A stretch of DNA of 64,000 nucleotides from Aquicoccus sp. G2-2 (GTDB lineage Bacteria; Pseudomonadota; Alphaproteobacteria; Rhodobacterales; Rhodobacteraceae). Below are positions 18,287 through 26,577 of this stretch, piece by piece (the first letter of the stretch is position 1; every line of letters begins with the position of its first letter). The stretch covers positions 2,728,001-2,792,000 of the forward strand of contig NZ_JAYDCK010000003.1 in the NCBI RefSeq assembly GCF_034555965.1. The letters run 5' to 3'. The notes below the pieces were generated by a model, which saw only the letters and a list, made by a program, of their open reading frames with translations, searched no databases and was not told the origin of the DNA. The translations under genes and the position numbers were made by a program.

Positions 18287-19026
18287 GCGGGCTTTATGCT
18301 TGCCGTGACGTAGTTTACGCTCAGATCGCGGTCAGAAATCGACCATTGCCACGAGATCGGATTAAGGACGAACCCCTTGCGGTCAACCGAGGTAAGCCCT
18401 GCTTCCGAGATCAACGCGAACAATTCGTCGGGAGTGATGAATTTTCTCCAGTCGTGGGTACCCTTGGGCAACCAGCGCATGACGTATTCAGCCCCTACAA
18501 TCGCGACAGCAAAGCTTTTTGCATTGCGATTCAATGTGGAGCAGATCATCAGCCCGCCGGGCTTTAGAAGCTGGCAGCAGGCCGAGAGATAGGCCAGCGG
18601 ATCGGCAACGTGTTCAACAACTTCCATGTTTAGCACCACGTCAAATTGTTCGCCAGCTGCGGCCAATGCTTCGGCGGTGGTATTGCGGTAGTCGATATTC
18701 AGGTTTGATTGAACAGCGTGAATCTCTGCCACAGGGATATTTCCCGCCGCTGCATCCGCACCGACGACTTCTGCGCCGAGGCGCGCCATCGGCTCAGACA
18801 GAAGCCCGCCGCCACAACCGATATCGAGCAATCGCAACTCTTTGAAGGGAGCTTGCTTCTCAAGGTCGCGGCCGAACTCTGCTGCTATCTGCGAGGTGAT
18901 GTAATCGAGCCGACACGGGTTCATCAGGTGTAGCGGCTTGAACTTGCCATTCGGATCCCACCATTCAGCGGCCATCGCCTCGAACTTGGCAATTTCGCCG
19001 GGATCAACGGTATCAGCGGCTTGCAT
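18283..19026 (-). CDS. ubiG: Ubiquinone biosynthesis O-methyltransferase
   Basis: A 247-residue SAM-dependent methyltransferase starting at ATG 19026 (site GGAGAG). It opens [20 protein letters not shown], the UbiG hallmark. [20 protein letters not shown] (about residues 60-79) is the SAM-binding motif I, and [12 protein letters not shown] and [13 protein letters not shown] follow. It catalyses both O-methylations of the ubiquinone ring at the cytoplasmic membrane face. The open frame extends further upstream, but those residues overlap the divergent pip promoter and are unlike the family. It is divergent from pip with only about 50 bases between starts. Confidence 0.95.
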   Translation of the reverse strand: MQAADTVDPGEIAKFEAMAAEWWDPNGKFKPLHLMNPCRLDYITSQIAAEFGRDLEKQAPFKELRLLDIGCGGGLLSEPMARLGAEVVGADAAAGNIPVAEIHAVQSNLNIDYRNTTAEALAAAGEQFDVVLNMEVVEHVADPLAYLSACCQLLKPGGLMICSTLNRNAKSFAVAIVGAEYVMRWLPKGTHDWRKFITPDELFALISEAGLTSVDRKGFVLNPISWQWSISDRDLSVNYVTASIKPA

Positions 19027-19075
19027 TCTGCTCTCCGTATGGTCAACTGGGTGCGCCCTACCATATAGGACAAAC

Positions 19076-20047
19076 ATGGACAAACATGCAGACCCGAAAC
19101 GTGCGGCGGATTTTCTTTATTCTCAGATTGAGCCATTCGATCAACGTATGCTCGACCGGGGCGATGGGCATCGCATTTATATGGAGCAATCGGGCAATCC
19201 CGAAGGCGCGCCGGTAATCGTTTTCCATGGCGGGCCGGGCGGCGGGTGTAGCCCGGCGATGCGCCGCTATTTTGATCCCGCACATTACCGCATCATTCTG
19301 TTCGATCAGCGCGGTTGTGGCCGCTCGCAACCTCATGCCAGCGTGGAGAATAATACGACATGGCATTTGGTTCGTGATATTGAAGCTATTCGAGAAATCT
19401 TAAACATAGATAAATGGGCCGTCTTCGGTGGTTCTTGGGGGGCGACTCTGGCGCTGATTTATGCGCAGGCGCATCCGGACCGCGTCAGCCATCTGATCTT
19501 GCGCGGGGTATTTTTGGCCACGCGGGCGGAGCTGGATTGGTTTTACGGTGGTGGGGCGGGGGCCTTTTGGCCGGAAACCTGGGAGAGATTTCAGGCGCTT
19601 GTGCCAGAAGGCGAACGGGATGACATGATTGCCGCCTATCATAAGCGGCTGTTTTCGGGTGACGGCGCGGAGGAATTGTTGTTCTCAAGAGCCTGGGCAC
19701 GGTGGGAAAATTCCTTGGCTTCAGTACGATCAAACGGGGATGGCGGTGCGGCAGGTGGAGAATATTCACGCGCCTTTGCCAGGCTGGAAAACCACTATTT
19801 CAGCAATGGCGCATTCCTGGACTACGACGGACAACTTATTGAAGAGATGCACAAAATCTCCCATATTCCCGGTGTGATCGTGCAAGGGCGCTTTGATATG
19901 ATCTGCCCGCCGGTATCGGCGTGGCGCATCGCCCAGAAATGGGAAAAGGTCGATCTGAAGTTGATCCCGGTCGCCGGACATGCGCTTTCAGAACCGGGGA
20001 TAAGTGCCGCACTTGTCGAGGTAATGGACCGGCTTGCCGGGAATTGA
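19076..20047 (+). CDS. pip: Proline iminopeptidase
   Basis: A 323-residue alpha/beta hydrolase releasing N-terminal proline from peptides in the cytosol. [18 protein letters not shown] is the oxyanion-hole region. [10 protein letters not shown] (about residues 111-120) contains the nucleophile Ser, and RFDMICPP and AGHALSEP supply the Asp and His of the triad. The start ATG 19076 follows TATAGGACAAAC, a weak ribosome site. A much longer open frame beginning at 18938 would overlap ubiG and is rejected. It is the last housekeeping gene before the transposase debris at 20.1 kb. Confidence 0.93.
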   Translation: MDKHADPKRAADFLYSQIEPFDQRMLDRGDGHRIYMEQSGNPEGAPVIVFHGGPGGGCSPAMRRYFDPAHYRIILFDQRGCGRSQPHASVENNTTWHLVRDIEAIREILNIDKWAVFGGSWGATLALIYAQAHPDRVSHLILRGVFLATRAELDWFYGGGAGAFWPETWERFQALVPEGERDDMIAAYHKRLFSGDGAEELLFSRAWARWENSLASVRSNGDGGAAGGEYSRAFARLENHYFSNGAFLDYDGQLIEEMHKISHIPGVIVQGRFDMICPPVSAWRIAQKWEKVDLKLIPVAGHALSEPGISAALVEVMDRLAGN

Positions 20048-20091
20048 GCGCGCCGCGTTAAGGTTTGGCCGAAACCCGAAAAACAAGGGAT

Positions 20092-20213
20092 GCGTTGCAT
20101 TAACATGGTCGCTGCATGCAGAGAGCAGGGTCAGGCGTTTTTCAAGCGGCTCCGGGAAGAGCTTGGCCACAACGTTGATCTCATTCGCAACCCCGATTTC
20201 GCAGTTCTCAAAC
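20092..20213. repeat. Diverged 122-bp direct repeat, copy A (left edge of island)
   Basis: Bases 20092-20213 align without gaps to 30572-30693 in the same orientation, with about 19 differences in 122 by my count. The two copies flank the PqqD/HprK island. Read on the minus strand, both copies keep an open frame with conserved residues (FENC, ANEIN, VAKL, LTLLSA), so they are probably the tail of the same transposase type. Confidence 0.65.
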
Positions 20214-20345
20214 TGTCCTTGCCGGATGGTGCGGAAAGTTTCGATTCCTGTGAGCGCTGCTTCAGCACGGCATCGTCGCTTTCAATGCTATTGTTAAGAT
20301 GTTTGCGCCCGACGTGACTGCTTACGCCAACTGGCTCATGCCTTT
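20092..20345 (-). pseudogene. IS6-like DDE transposase C-terminal remnant
   Basis: On the minus strand, SSHVGRKHLNNSIESDDAV and LKQR resemble the catalytic-Glu region of IS6-type transposases (HLNNxIExDHxALKxR). After a gap and a frame change, the sequence reads LTGIETFRTIRQGQFENC, the usual end of that family. Between ALKQR-like and LTGIE about 30 residues of the normal protein are missing. No start codon or first catalytic Asp remains, so it is dead. It lies directly after pip and marks the left edge of the island. Confidence 0.6.
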
Positions 20346-20502
20346 CGTTGATTTCGCCTCGTGCTGTATAAGCTTTGCGCCAGCGGTAAAAATCGGCGCG
20401 GCCGATCCCAAATTTGCGGTAGGTTTTCGCAACATGGCCAATCTCTTCGGCGTATCGCAGTATTCGCAACCTGCGTTGTATCTCGCGTTGATCTTTGTTC
20501 AT
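20346..20502 (-). pseudogene. Transposase N-terminal helix-turn-helix remnant (IS481/IS3-like)
   Basis: About 50 residues starting MNKDQREIQRRLRILRYAEE at 20502 and continuing VAKTYRKFGIGRADFYRWRK, the N-terminal helix-turn-helix of a common transposase type. The homology stops near 20345, where it runs into the other transposase remnant, so the gene is cut short by a later rearrangement. The ATG follows AAGGAGACG in minus-strand reading, so a short peptide might still be made. Confidence 0.65.
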
Positions 20503-20700
20503 AATCGTCTCCTTCTCCCCGGTTCCCTGAGGTTAAAGGAAATGTCTCGCGAGTAACGGCATATCTGCACTCCGGTCGAAGCTTCTTGATCCGTGGATCA
20601 AAAAACGCGATACCGCATGTAGAGTGGACCAGAACGGCGACGGGTTAGATCAAGGCCAAAAAGTGCTGAAAGACCAGAAATCAGAATACTGGACCTCAGC

Positions 20701-23145
20701 GTGAATTGGCGGCGGGTTGTCCGCTCGGGAATCGTGTCAACGCGGATGGCGTCATATCGTGCGCAACTATGGCGTCGCGAACTGGGCAGGCAGGCGCGGT
20801 CGGGGACTTATGGCAAGTTCCGGATTTCCAGTATTGGGCGGTCTGGGTCGACTATGCTGCTCGAGCGATGCCAATCTCATCCGGAAGTTTTCTGCTTTGG
20901 AGAAATGCTGCACCCTGATCGAATCTATTGGCACCAAGCTCAGATGAACCCCGATCATCATGGCTTCCTTGCCGAACGAGAAAATGATCCTATGAGGTTT
21001 GTTGCGCGGCACGTCTGGTATCCCCATCCGCCGGCGATCAAGGCGGTCGGTTTCAAATTGCTGAGTGACCAATTGATGGCTAACCGGAAGGCCTTACAGC
21101 CGCTCGTAGATGACATGACCGAGCTCAAGGTGATCCGGCTCCGCCGTGTGTCCGGTTTCGATGTTTTTCTGTCGCGCAAGCACTTTGAAAAAACTGGCGT
21201 CGGAAATTTGCGGAGAGGGGAGATCAGACCAAGATCGCAGCCCTTCTTGGTTGACGTCGATGAATGCCAGTCATTTCTGACCCGTATCGATCTACTCGAT
21301 TCCATTGCCGATGCGGTTTTCTCCAAGCATCGCACCTTGGTACTTTCATATGAGCAGCTTGTGGCCGAACCCGAAACGGAAAATCGCAAGATCTGTGACT
21401 TTCTAGGTGTACAGGAACTGCCATTGAGACAGCGCCTCAAAAAGCTCAATCCCGGCCGGTTAAGCCAAAAGGTGACCAACCTCGATGAGTTTCAACGCCA
21501 CTTCGAGGACACAAAATGGGGGAGCTTTTTCAAGATGCATGAGCCGCTAAATACCCGACATAAAGTCAGAATTTTGACGTGGGCCGTCGCCTTGGTTCTG
21601 ACCGGCATCGCAATTTCGGCCGCCGTCGTTTTGCTGGCCTATAAGAAGGGGCACATTTCAATTGCCGCACATGCGCCTCCCCCGGTGTTGATCGAGCGCC
21701 AAAGCTCCGTCATCGCAAGCGGGGCTCTTTCGGCGTATTACCCGCTCAACTTCACCCAGATCGCCTTGCCCTACGACGATAGCTTTGGGCGCGGCGGGGC
21801 GATGTTCACAAGTGACACGGCCACCTTTCATATTGATAGAGCGGGGCAGATTTATCGGGTCGGTCCTGACGGGTTGTCAGAACTGGATATTACGCCACCA
21901 TTCGACATGAAGACGATCACAGACCAGGCCGACCGGCTTTTTGCGAAGTGGGTCGAGGGCATCAAAGGCGCGCAACTTGTACGCACCGATCGCGGCTGGC
22001 GCTTGTTTGTCACTTATCTTGAAGCGCAAACGCCGGCTCCGTGTTTTAGGATCATCCTGACGTCGCGAACATTTCAGGACCCCGGTTTGACCAGTGGTGC
22101 CGACAAGGGTTGGAACCAACTTTTCGCGTCTGATACCTGCACTTCGTCGGGGGAAACTCTTACGGCAGGAGCGGTGGGCGGCGCACTTATGGTGCGTGGC
22201 TCCAAGGCGTACGTTTCTTACGGCCCTGTGGGCCAGTCGGTCAACGAGCCTCCCGCTATTTCAACCATTGCCGAAGCGACCGCTAAAAATTTCCCCGGCG
22301 GAACCATAGCGGAGGTCGATGTCGACACTGGAGAAACGCAGATATTCGCGCAGGGGTTTCGCAATGTCAGCGGAATTATTGATGGAAATGGTGGCACCTT
22401 GTGGAGCCTTGAGCATGGGCCGCGCGGCGGTGATGAGCTCAACCATGTGGAGCGGTCGCACCACTACGGATGGCCGCTGACGACAATGGGCACGCAATAT
22501 ACCGGCTTCTCGTGGCGCGATTCTGAGGCAGTTGGCGAACAGGCCGATTTTCGGGCACCAGTGTATGCTTGGGTGCCTTCCATCGCGCCTTCCGCGCTCA
22601 GACGTATCAAAGGGCGCCAGTTTCCGCGGTGGTCGGGTAATCTTGTGGTGAGTGCTCTCAAAGCGGGCCGACTTTATCGGCTTCAGATTGAAGCGGGCCG
22701 GGTCGTGGTCGTCGAGCCAATATTGATCGGGCGGAGAATTCGTGATTTTGTAGAAGGCCCTGACGGGGCGCTCTATCTTTTACTGACGCGCGCAGGGGTC
22801 GTTCTGAAAATCACAGCGGGCAAGAATGACGCGGGCTTGAAGGGTGCAGCGGCGCTCAACCTCTGTGCCAGTTGTCATCAATTGACCGCGAAGGATTCCG
22901 CCAGTGTCTCAGGGCCGACACTTGTCGGGATCGTGAACCGTGATATCGCTTCGGTCAAGGGATACCCCTATTCAGAGGCGCTGGCCCAAGTTAAGGGCGA
23001 ATGGACGGAAGCGACCCTTGAGAAATTCCTTGAAAATCCGGAAGTCTATGGCACCGGTTCCACCATGCCAAACCCGCATTTGAGCTATAGCCAACGGCGG
23101 TTGGTCATCAAAGGGTTGCTGGCGCTCGACCGGGCGGAGAATTAG
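20701..23145 (+). CDS. Sulfotransferase and PQQ-type sugar dehydrogenase-cytochrome c, read as one frame (fusion doubtful)
   Basis: As written, one 814-codon frame. Residues 1 to about 275 are a sulfotransferase: ISSIGRSGSTMLLERCQSHP binds the 5'-phosphosulfate of PAPS, and VIRLRRVSGFDVFLSRKH resembles the 3'-phosphate motif. Then come one membrane helix (ILTWAVALVLTGIAISAAVV), a soluble glucose-dehydrogenase-like beta-propeller and a cytochrome c domain. The join follows five G (21518-21522). With one more G the sulfotransferase ends WGELFQDA and stops at 21540-21542, overlapping a Met codon at 21535 that opens the second protein. I therefore favour two coupled genes. The GTG start at 20701 is weak; ATG 20746 (MASYRAQLWRREL) is an alternative. 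The sulfated acceptor is unknown, but the neighbouring glycosyltransferases suggest a glycan. Confidence 0.7.
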   Translation: MNWRRVVRSGIVSTRMASYRAQLWRRELGRQARSGTYGKFRISSIGRSGSTMLLERCQSHPEVFCFGEMLHPDRIYWHQAQMNPDHHGFLAERENDPMRFVARHVWYPHPPAIKAVGFKLLSDQLMANRKALQPLVDDMTELKVIRLRRVSGFDVFLSRKHFEKTGVGNLRRGEIRPRSQPFLVDVDECQSFLTRIDLLDSIADAVFSKHRTLVLSYEQLVAEPETENRKICDFLGVQELPLRQRLKKLNPGRLSQKVTNLDEFQRHFEDTKWGSFFKMHEPLNTRHKVRILTWAVALVLTGIAISAAVVLLAYKKGHISIAAHAPPPVLIERQSSVIASGALSAYYPLNFTQIALPYDDSFGRGGAMFTSDTATFHIDRAGQIYRVGPDGLSELDITPPFDMKTITDQADRLFAKWVEGIKGAQLVRTDRGWRLFVTYLEAQTPAPCFRIILTSRTFQDPGLTSGADKGWNQLFASDTCTSSGETLTAGAVGGALMVRGSKAYVSYGPVGQSVNEPPAISTIAEATAKNFPGGTIAEVDVDTGETQIFAQGFRNVSGIIDGNGGTLWSLEHGPRGGDELNHVERSHHYGWPLTTMGTQYTGFSWRDSEAVGEQADFRAPVYAWVPSIAPSALRRIKGRQFPRWSGNLVVSALKAGRLYRLQIEAGRVVVVEPILIGRRIRDFVEGPDGALYLLLTRAGVVLKITAGKNDAGLKGAAALNLCASCHQLTAKDSASVSGPTLVGIVNRDIASVKGYPYSEALAQVKGEWTEATLEKFLENPEVYGTGSTMPNPHLSYSQRRLVIKGLLALDRAEN
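21535..23145 (+). CDS. Membrane-anchored PQQ-dependent sugar dehydrogenase with C-terminal cytochrome c (likely separate gene)
   Basis: The probable stand-alone second half of the frame above, 536 residues from Met 21535. One N-terminal helix anchors the protein, with the bulk in the periplasm. The beta-propeller shows SGIIDGNGGTLWSLEHGPRG followed by GDELN and HHYGWP, the signature of soluble aldose sugar dehydrogenases that use pyrroloquinoline quinone. The C-terminal domain has the haem-binding CASCH (about residues 440-450 of this protein) and STMPNPH, with the likely axial Met. Electrons from an oxidised sugar would pass to the haem and on to the respiratory chain. No pqq synthesis genes are in the window; PQQ would come from elsewhere. 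Its role in a glycan-modifying island is unclear. Confidence 0.7.
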   Translation: MHEPLNTRHKVRILTWAVALVLTGIAISAAVVLLAYKKGHISIAAHAPPPVLIERQSSVIASGALSAYYPLNFTQIALPYDDSFGRGGAMFTSDTATFHIDRAGQIYRVGPDGLSELDITPPFDMKTITDQADRLFAKWVEGIKGAQLVRTDRGWRLFVTYLEAQTPAPCFRIILTSRTFQDPGLTSGADKGWNQLFASDTCTSSGETLTAGAVGGALMVRGSKAYVSYGPVGQSVNEPPAISTIAEATAKNFPGGTIAEVDVDTGETQIFAQGFRNVSGIIDGNGGTLWSLEHGPRGGDELNHVERSHHYGWPLTTMGTQYTGFSWRDSEAVGEQADFRAPVYAWVPSIAPSALRRIKGRQFPRWSGNLVVSALKAGRLYRLQIEAGRVVVVEPILIGRRIRDFVEGPDGALYLLLTRAGVVLKITAGKNDAGLKGAAALNLCASCHQLTAKDSASVSGPTLVGIVNRDIASVKGYPYSEALAQVKGEWTEATLEKFLENPEVYGTGSTMPNPHLSYSQRRLVIKGLLALDRAEN

Positions 23146-23166
23146 CGTGCCAAAGGAAAACACCGC

Positions 23167-24276
23167 ATGAAAATTCTAGTTTGGGGAAACACCTTTCCAC
23201 TCGTCGGCGGCATCGAGCGGTTTGTTGATGATCTGGCACGCGGGTTATCGCGCCGCGGCCATGATATACTTGTTCTGAGTGACGGGAAGCGGGTTGAGAC
23301 GATAGATGATCGGCCATATCGTTTGCAGACTGTGCCGATGGCCGAGCCGATCCTCGAAAGTAATCCGGCGCAGGTTCTGGCCACAGTGATGGCTGCGCGG
23401 CGCGCTATCAAGACTTTCGCGCCGGATGTTATCCATTGCAATCCTTCCGGGCTTGAAACACCTATTCTTGTGCTTGCGGCCTTGAACGCTGGCATTCCGC
23501 TTGCGACCACGGTGCATATGGATTTGTCCCTGCCGAATGTTGCCGAACTGGGCGGCACACTTGCAAAGGTGATCGAGGCGTCAAGCCGCGTTGTGGCAGT
23601 CTCACGCCATGTGCAGGCCCTCGCGATTCGCACCGCAATTTTTCGTAACCATGATGTCGGGTTGATCGAAAATGCGCTACCGGTCAAAACCGGCTTCCTG
23701 CCGCCCCCACCGGGAAAGACAATTCTTTGTCTTGGCCGATTGGTGCGCGAAAAAGGCATGGACCTGATGATTGCGGCCATGCCCGAAATCTTGCGCGAGC
23801 ACCCCGAGGCGATCTTGCAGATCGGCGGTGCCGGGCCGGAAACCAAGACGTTAAAGGCACAGATCGAAGCGAGCGGCCTGTCACGCAGTGTTGAGTTGCT
23901 TGGCTGGATTCAGCCCGAAGATGTGCATGAGAAAATGAAAGCCGTGCAGATCGTCGGGTTCCCATCTCGCTGGCAAGAGCCGTTTGGCCTTGTCGCGTTC
24001 GAGGCTGCACTGGCCGGGCGGCCTTGCGTTGCCTTCAATGTCGGTGGTCTTTCAAGCATCATTGAACCCGGCATAACCGGAGAGCTGGCTCAACCGGAGG
24101 ATACTTCCGATCTTGCTGGCAAGATCAATGCACTTCTGTCGGACCCGGCCCGCGCCAGTCGGCTAGGGGCAAACGCGCTCGAAAGATACAAGAGCGGAGT
24201 GGAATTCGAGGCAATGCTGGACCAATATGAAGTGCTATTTGACGACCTTGCCAGCGGCGCGGTTTCAGCCGTCTGA
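23167..24276 (+). CDS. Glycosyltransferase family 4 protein
   Basis: A 369-residue GT-B glycosyltransferase. MKILVWGNTFPLVGGIERFV is the acceptor-side N-terminus with the GGIE loop. ILCLGRLVREKGMDLMIAAM opens the nucleotide-sugar domain, and EPFGLVAFEAALAGRP (about residues 278-293) is the EX7E motif. Such enzymes move a sugar from UDP- or GDP-sugar at the cytosolic face of the membrane. It follows the dehydrogenase by 21 bases with AAAGGAAAAC as ribosome site, so it is in the same transcript. Its 3' end overlaps the probable true end of the convergent PqqD-like gene. The sugar and acceptor cannot be told from sequence. Confidence 0.88.
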   Translation: MKILVWGNTFPLVGGIERFVDDLARGLSRRGHDILVLSDGKRVETIDDRPYRLQTVPMAEPILESNPAQVLATVMAARRAIKTFAPDVIHCNPSGLETPILVLAALNAGIPLATTVHMDLSLPNVAELGGTLAKVIEASSRVVAVSRHVQALAIRTAIFRNHDVGLIENALPVKTGFLPPPPGKTILCLGRLVREKGMDLMIAAMPEILREHPEAILQIGGAGPETKTLKAQIEASGLSRSVELLGWIQPEDVHEKMKAVQIVGFPSRWQEPFGLVAFEAALAGRPCVAFNVGGLSSIIEPGITGELAQPEDTSDLAGKINALLSDPARASRLGANALERYKSGVEFEAMLDQYEVLFDDLASGAVSAV

Positions 24277-24341
24277 CGAGAAACGCTGAAGTTCAGGCAG
24301 GGGCGGATCAAGCGCCACCATTTCCGCAACATCGTCAAAGC

Positions 24342-24671
24342 TCATACGCTCTGGGGGGAATAGGTCGTGGGCCAGGAAACGGCCTCCATGTCATCCACGG
24401 GCTTGGCGTCGGGCCCGGCTTTGCTCAGCAATCCTTCGGCCACAAGCTCTGCGACGAAGGCTTCGATTTGGGCCGGGGCATCGGTGTCATCGGGATATGC
24501 TTGCCGGGCGGATTGCACCAAAGCATCAAGTGACGTACCATTGCAAAGCTCGAACCAGACCTTCGCCGCTGTCTGCTCCATGCTGTAGTAGATACCTGTA
24601 GTCAGATCGATCACGATTGCCTCTCCATCAAGAACCTTCGAAACGATCTGATCAGATGCAGGGGTGAACAT
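24342..24671 (-). CDS. PqqD-like protein (HPr-rel-A type), C-terminus probably shifted
   Basis: A 109-residue protein of the PqqD/RRE fold, a small winged-helix that binds a peptide partner: VLDGEAIVIDLTTGIYYSME, then TAAKVWFELCNGTSLDALV, then EAFVAELVAEGLLSKAG. PqqD proteins present precursor peptides to modifying enzymes; in the HPr-rel-A type of cluster they accompany an HPr-kinase-like protein, as here (from memory of family names). The frame ends at 24342, right after six G at 24353-24358. With one more base it continues PPERMSFDDVAEMVALDPPL to a stop at 24265. That tail matches the LLLDP-type ending I remember for relatives, so the real gene is probably 24265-24671. No precursor peptide gene is visible beside it. 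Confidence 0.75.
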   Translation of the reverse strand: MFTPASDQIVSKVLDGEAIVIDLTTGIYYSMEQTAAKVWFELCNGTSLDALVQSARQAYPDDTDAPAQIEAFVAELVAEGLLSKAGPDAKPVDDMEAVSWPTTYSPQSV

Positions 24672-24733
24672 CTTTATATTCCTCGCAATAGGTGAATCGG
24701 ATTGCTAACTATGGCGATAGCGAGCGTCAAGCT

Positions 24734-25420
24734 TCATGTCCGCTTGCGCCGCAGATGCCGGATCAATTCAAAGAGATCCGACGTTGTTCGATTACGGCTT
24801 GCGTTCGTGTGGTGGATTCGGCGCAGATAGGTCAGTTCGCCCAGATCAAGCAATGGCTCTCCCGTCTGCTCTACGCTTGAGACCCAAAGCACCTCGGCAT
24901 AATTCGAGACGCTGGAAAAATGGCCTACCCTACGCACAAGTTCGGATCGAAATAGCCCGGTGCACAAGAACCGCGTGCTTTGCTCTCCTTTGAGAAAGGC
25001 GCTGCTCTCGGCCTGTTCTTCTTCGGCGAGCCCTTCAATCCAGAAATTCTTCCAGTTTGCAAAAACACCAGCAAGCGCAGGGTTGACCGCGAAAGCGTCA
25101 AGGCAAAGTTCAATCCTATTTGGCACAGAAACATCGTCGGCGTCCGAGAACATGACGAATGGTTGTGACACCGCGTCCAGCGCAGTGTTGCGCCCTGCTG
25201 CCATGCCTGCGTTCTCTTGTCGGATGACACGCACGAGACCTCCTCCCGCCTCAAGCGCCAGCGGGCCAGAGTTGTCAGTGCTTCCATCATCGACAACGAT
25301 GATTTCGGCAGGCGGGCGGGTTTGTTCGACAAGGCTGGTGATGGCCTCTTGAATATAAGGCGCCGCATTGTAGGCCGTTATTACAACACTCACCGGCGCG
25401 GTTGCGGGGGCATCAGCCAT
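24734..25420 (-). CDS. Glycosyltransferase family 2 protein
   Basis: A 228-residue GT-A glycosyltransferase. PVSVVITAYNAAPYIQEAIT and EIIVVDDGSTDNS (residues 9-53) form the nucleotide-binding half. The metal-binding DxD is in MFSDADDVSVPNR (about residue 93). It is short for the family, with a single domain and no membrane segments. It lies between the PqqD-like gene and the HPr-kinase-like gene, and its start overlaps the stop of the kinase gene by eight bases, so translation is coupled. In HprK/PqqD clusters of this kind, one possibility is that it glycosylates the same substrate that the kinase phosphorylates; that is inference. Confidence 0.85.
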   Translation of the reverse strand: MADAPATAPVSVVITAYNAAPYIQEAITSLVEQTRPPAEIIVVDDGSTDNSGPLALEAGGGLVRVIRQENAGMAAGRNTALDAVSQPFVMFSDADDVSVPNRIELCLDAFAVNPALAGVFANWKNFWIEGLAEEEQAESSAFLKGEQSTRFLCTGLFRSELVRRVGHFSSVSNYAEVLWVSSVEQTGEPLLDLGELTYLRRIHHTNASRNRTTSDLFELIRHLRRKRT

Positions 25421-26498
25421 ATCGTTGTCTCACCGGGTCAGGAATACGGGCAAAATCGCTGCCCGAATTATAGGTGAAACAAGGAAGGTCGGCACCAAGC
25501 CCCATCAGGAACCGGGCGCGCTCTACCTCGCGCCACGGCGAAGAAAACACTGATGTCGGAGCAAGAGCGAGAAGCGCCGCCGCTTTGGACATCTGAGTTA
25601 GTTCGGAGTGTGGCTCAGGTGAAATTCGCGGCACAGCAATTGCATCGACAATCAGGCTGGCCACGGTCTGCCCGGCGAAAGCCGACCGCAAGGTAACAAC
25701 GGTCTTGGGAACCACCTCGCTTCGCGACTGTCGGGCGCAATTGCCAAGATGCGGGTGAAGCGCAAGCTGGTCGGGATGCAAAAGGAGGCTTGCATAGAGG
25801 GAATGGCCAATAATGCGGTCGCCGTCGCGCTGAAGAGCGACAAAGTCATCCGAGCAAAACGCCAATCCAACGCCCAGTGAGGCGGCAGAAATGGTAGATT
25901 TCCCCATGCCGCCTTTCCCTGTCACCAGAAGGCCGCGACCGCGCGAGCCAATCAGTGCGGCATGCGAAATGAAGATGTCTTGTTGCTGAAGAATGCCAAG
26001 CAGGAACCGAAGGAGTGGTTTGGCGATCACATCATTTTCCAGCTCCTGCGCGCTGCGGCAAAGCGTGGTGACAACACCTTGCTTGTGATCATAGATCGAA
26101 ACCATGGTTCTGCGTCGTTCCACAAACAAAGCACCATCATCGCTCAGGTTGAAATTTCCCAGCGGATGTAAAGGGCGGGGCGGCGCAGGGAAATCGGGAA
26201 ACTCTCCGATCAAGGCGCAATCGCCAATTCGCCACAGCAGCGAAGTGCCCGCCGGTGCAGGGGTTGGGCGCTCCAGATGCTCGAAGGCCGCGCAAAGCAA
26301 ATTGCCCGCCTCGCAGCCTCTCGTTTCGACTGCAAGAGAGATGCCGGGCAGAGAAAAATACCGGAAATCAGGTTCAGAAGCGGGGGCATTCTGCTTCAAT
26401 GCATCAAAGCACCCATCAGCAATCTCGGCACATAACTCTGCTGTGGGATCAACCCAATAGTCATCGCTCTGTGTCATCTCGGACGGTGCCTTATCCAT
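25413..26498 (-). CDS. HPr kinase-related P-loop protein (serine kinase-like)
   Basis: A 361-residue protein. The C-terminal half holds HAALIGSRGRGLLVTGKGGM then GKST (Walker A, about residues 194-201) and FCSDDFVAL, the Asp pair in place of the HPr kinase catalytic region. The N-terminal half is not recognised but resembles the extension seen in HprK-related proteins that travel with PqqD. True HPr kinase phosphorylates the PTS protein HPr; no PTS gene is present here, so the substrate is probably a dedicated peptide or small molecule. In lasso-peptide clusters a related kinase phosphorylates the C-terminal residue (known for paeninodin). It is the first gene of a three-gene minus-strand operon and divergent from the ABC transporter. 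Confidence 0.8.
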   Translation of the reverse strand: MDKAPSEMTQSDDYWVDPTAELCAEIADGCFDALKQNAPASEPDFRYFSLPGISLAVETRGCEAGNLLCAAFEHLERPTPAPAGTSLLWRIGDCALIGEFPDFPAPPRPLHPLGNFNLSDDGALFVERRRTMVSIYDHKQGVVTTLCRSAQELENDVIAKPLLRFLLGILQQQDIFISHAALIGSRGRGLLVTGKGGMGKSTISAASLGVGLAFCSDDFVALQRDGDRIIGHSLYASLLLHPDQLALHPHLGNCARQSRSEVVPKTVVTLRSAFAGQTVASLIVDAIAVPRISPEPHSELTQMSKAAALLALAPTSVFSSPWREVERARFLMGLGADLPCFTYNSGSDFARIPDPVRQRYG

Positions 26499-26577
26499 TG
26501 AAAGGTCATCCGCTGTTAGTAACCACCGTTTGCGATATAGTGAACCGGAAAACCGGCCAATTCGGAGCTAACCTTCT

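Noticed and set aside
18938..19075. Longer N-terminus for proline iminopeptidase
   Set aside because: It would overlap the divergent ubiG coding region and has no resemblance to the family; ATG 19076 fits the usual length.
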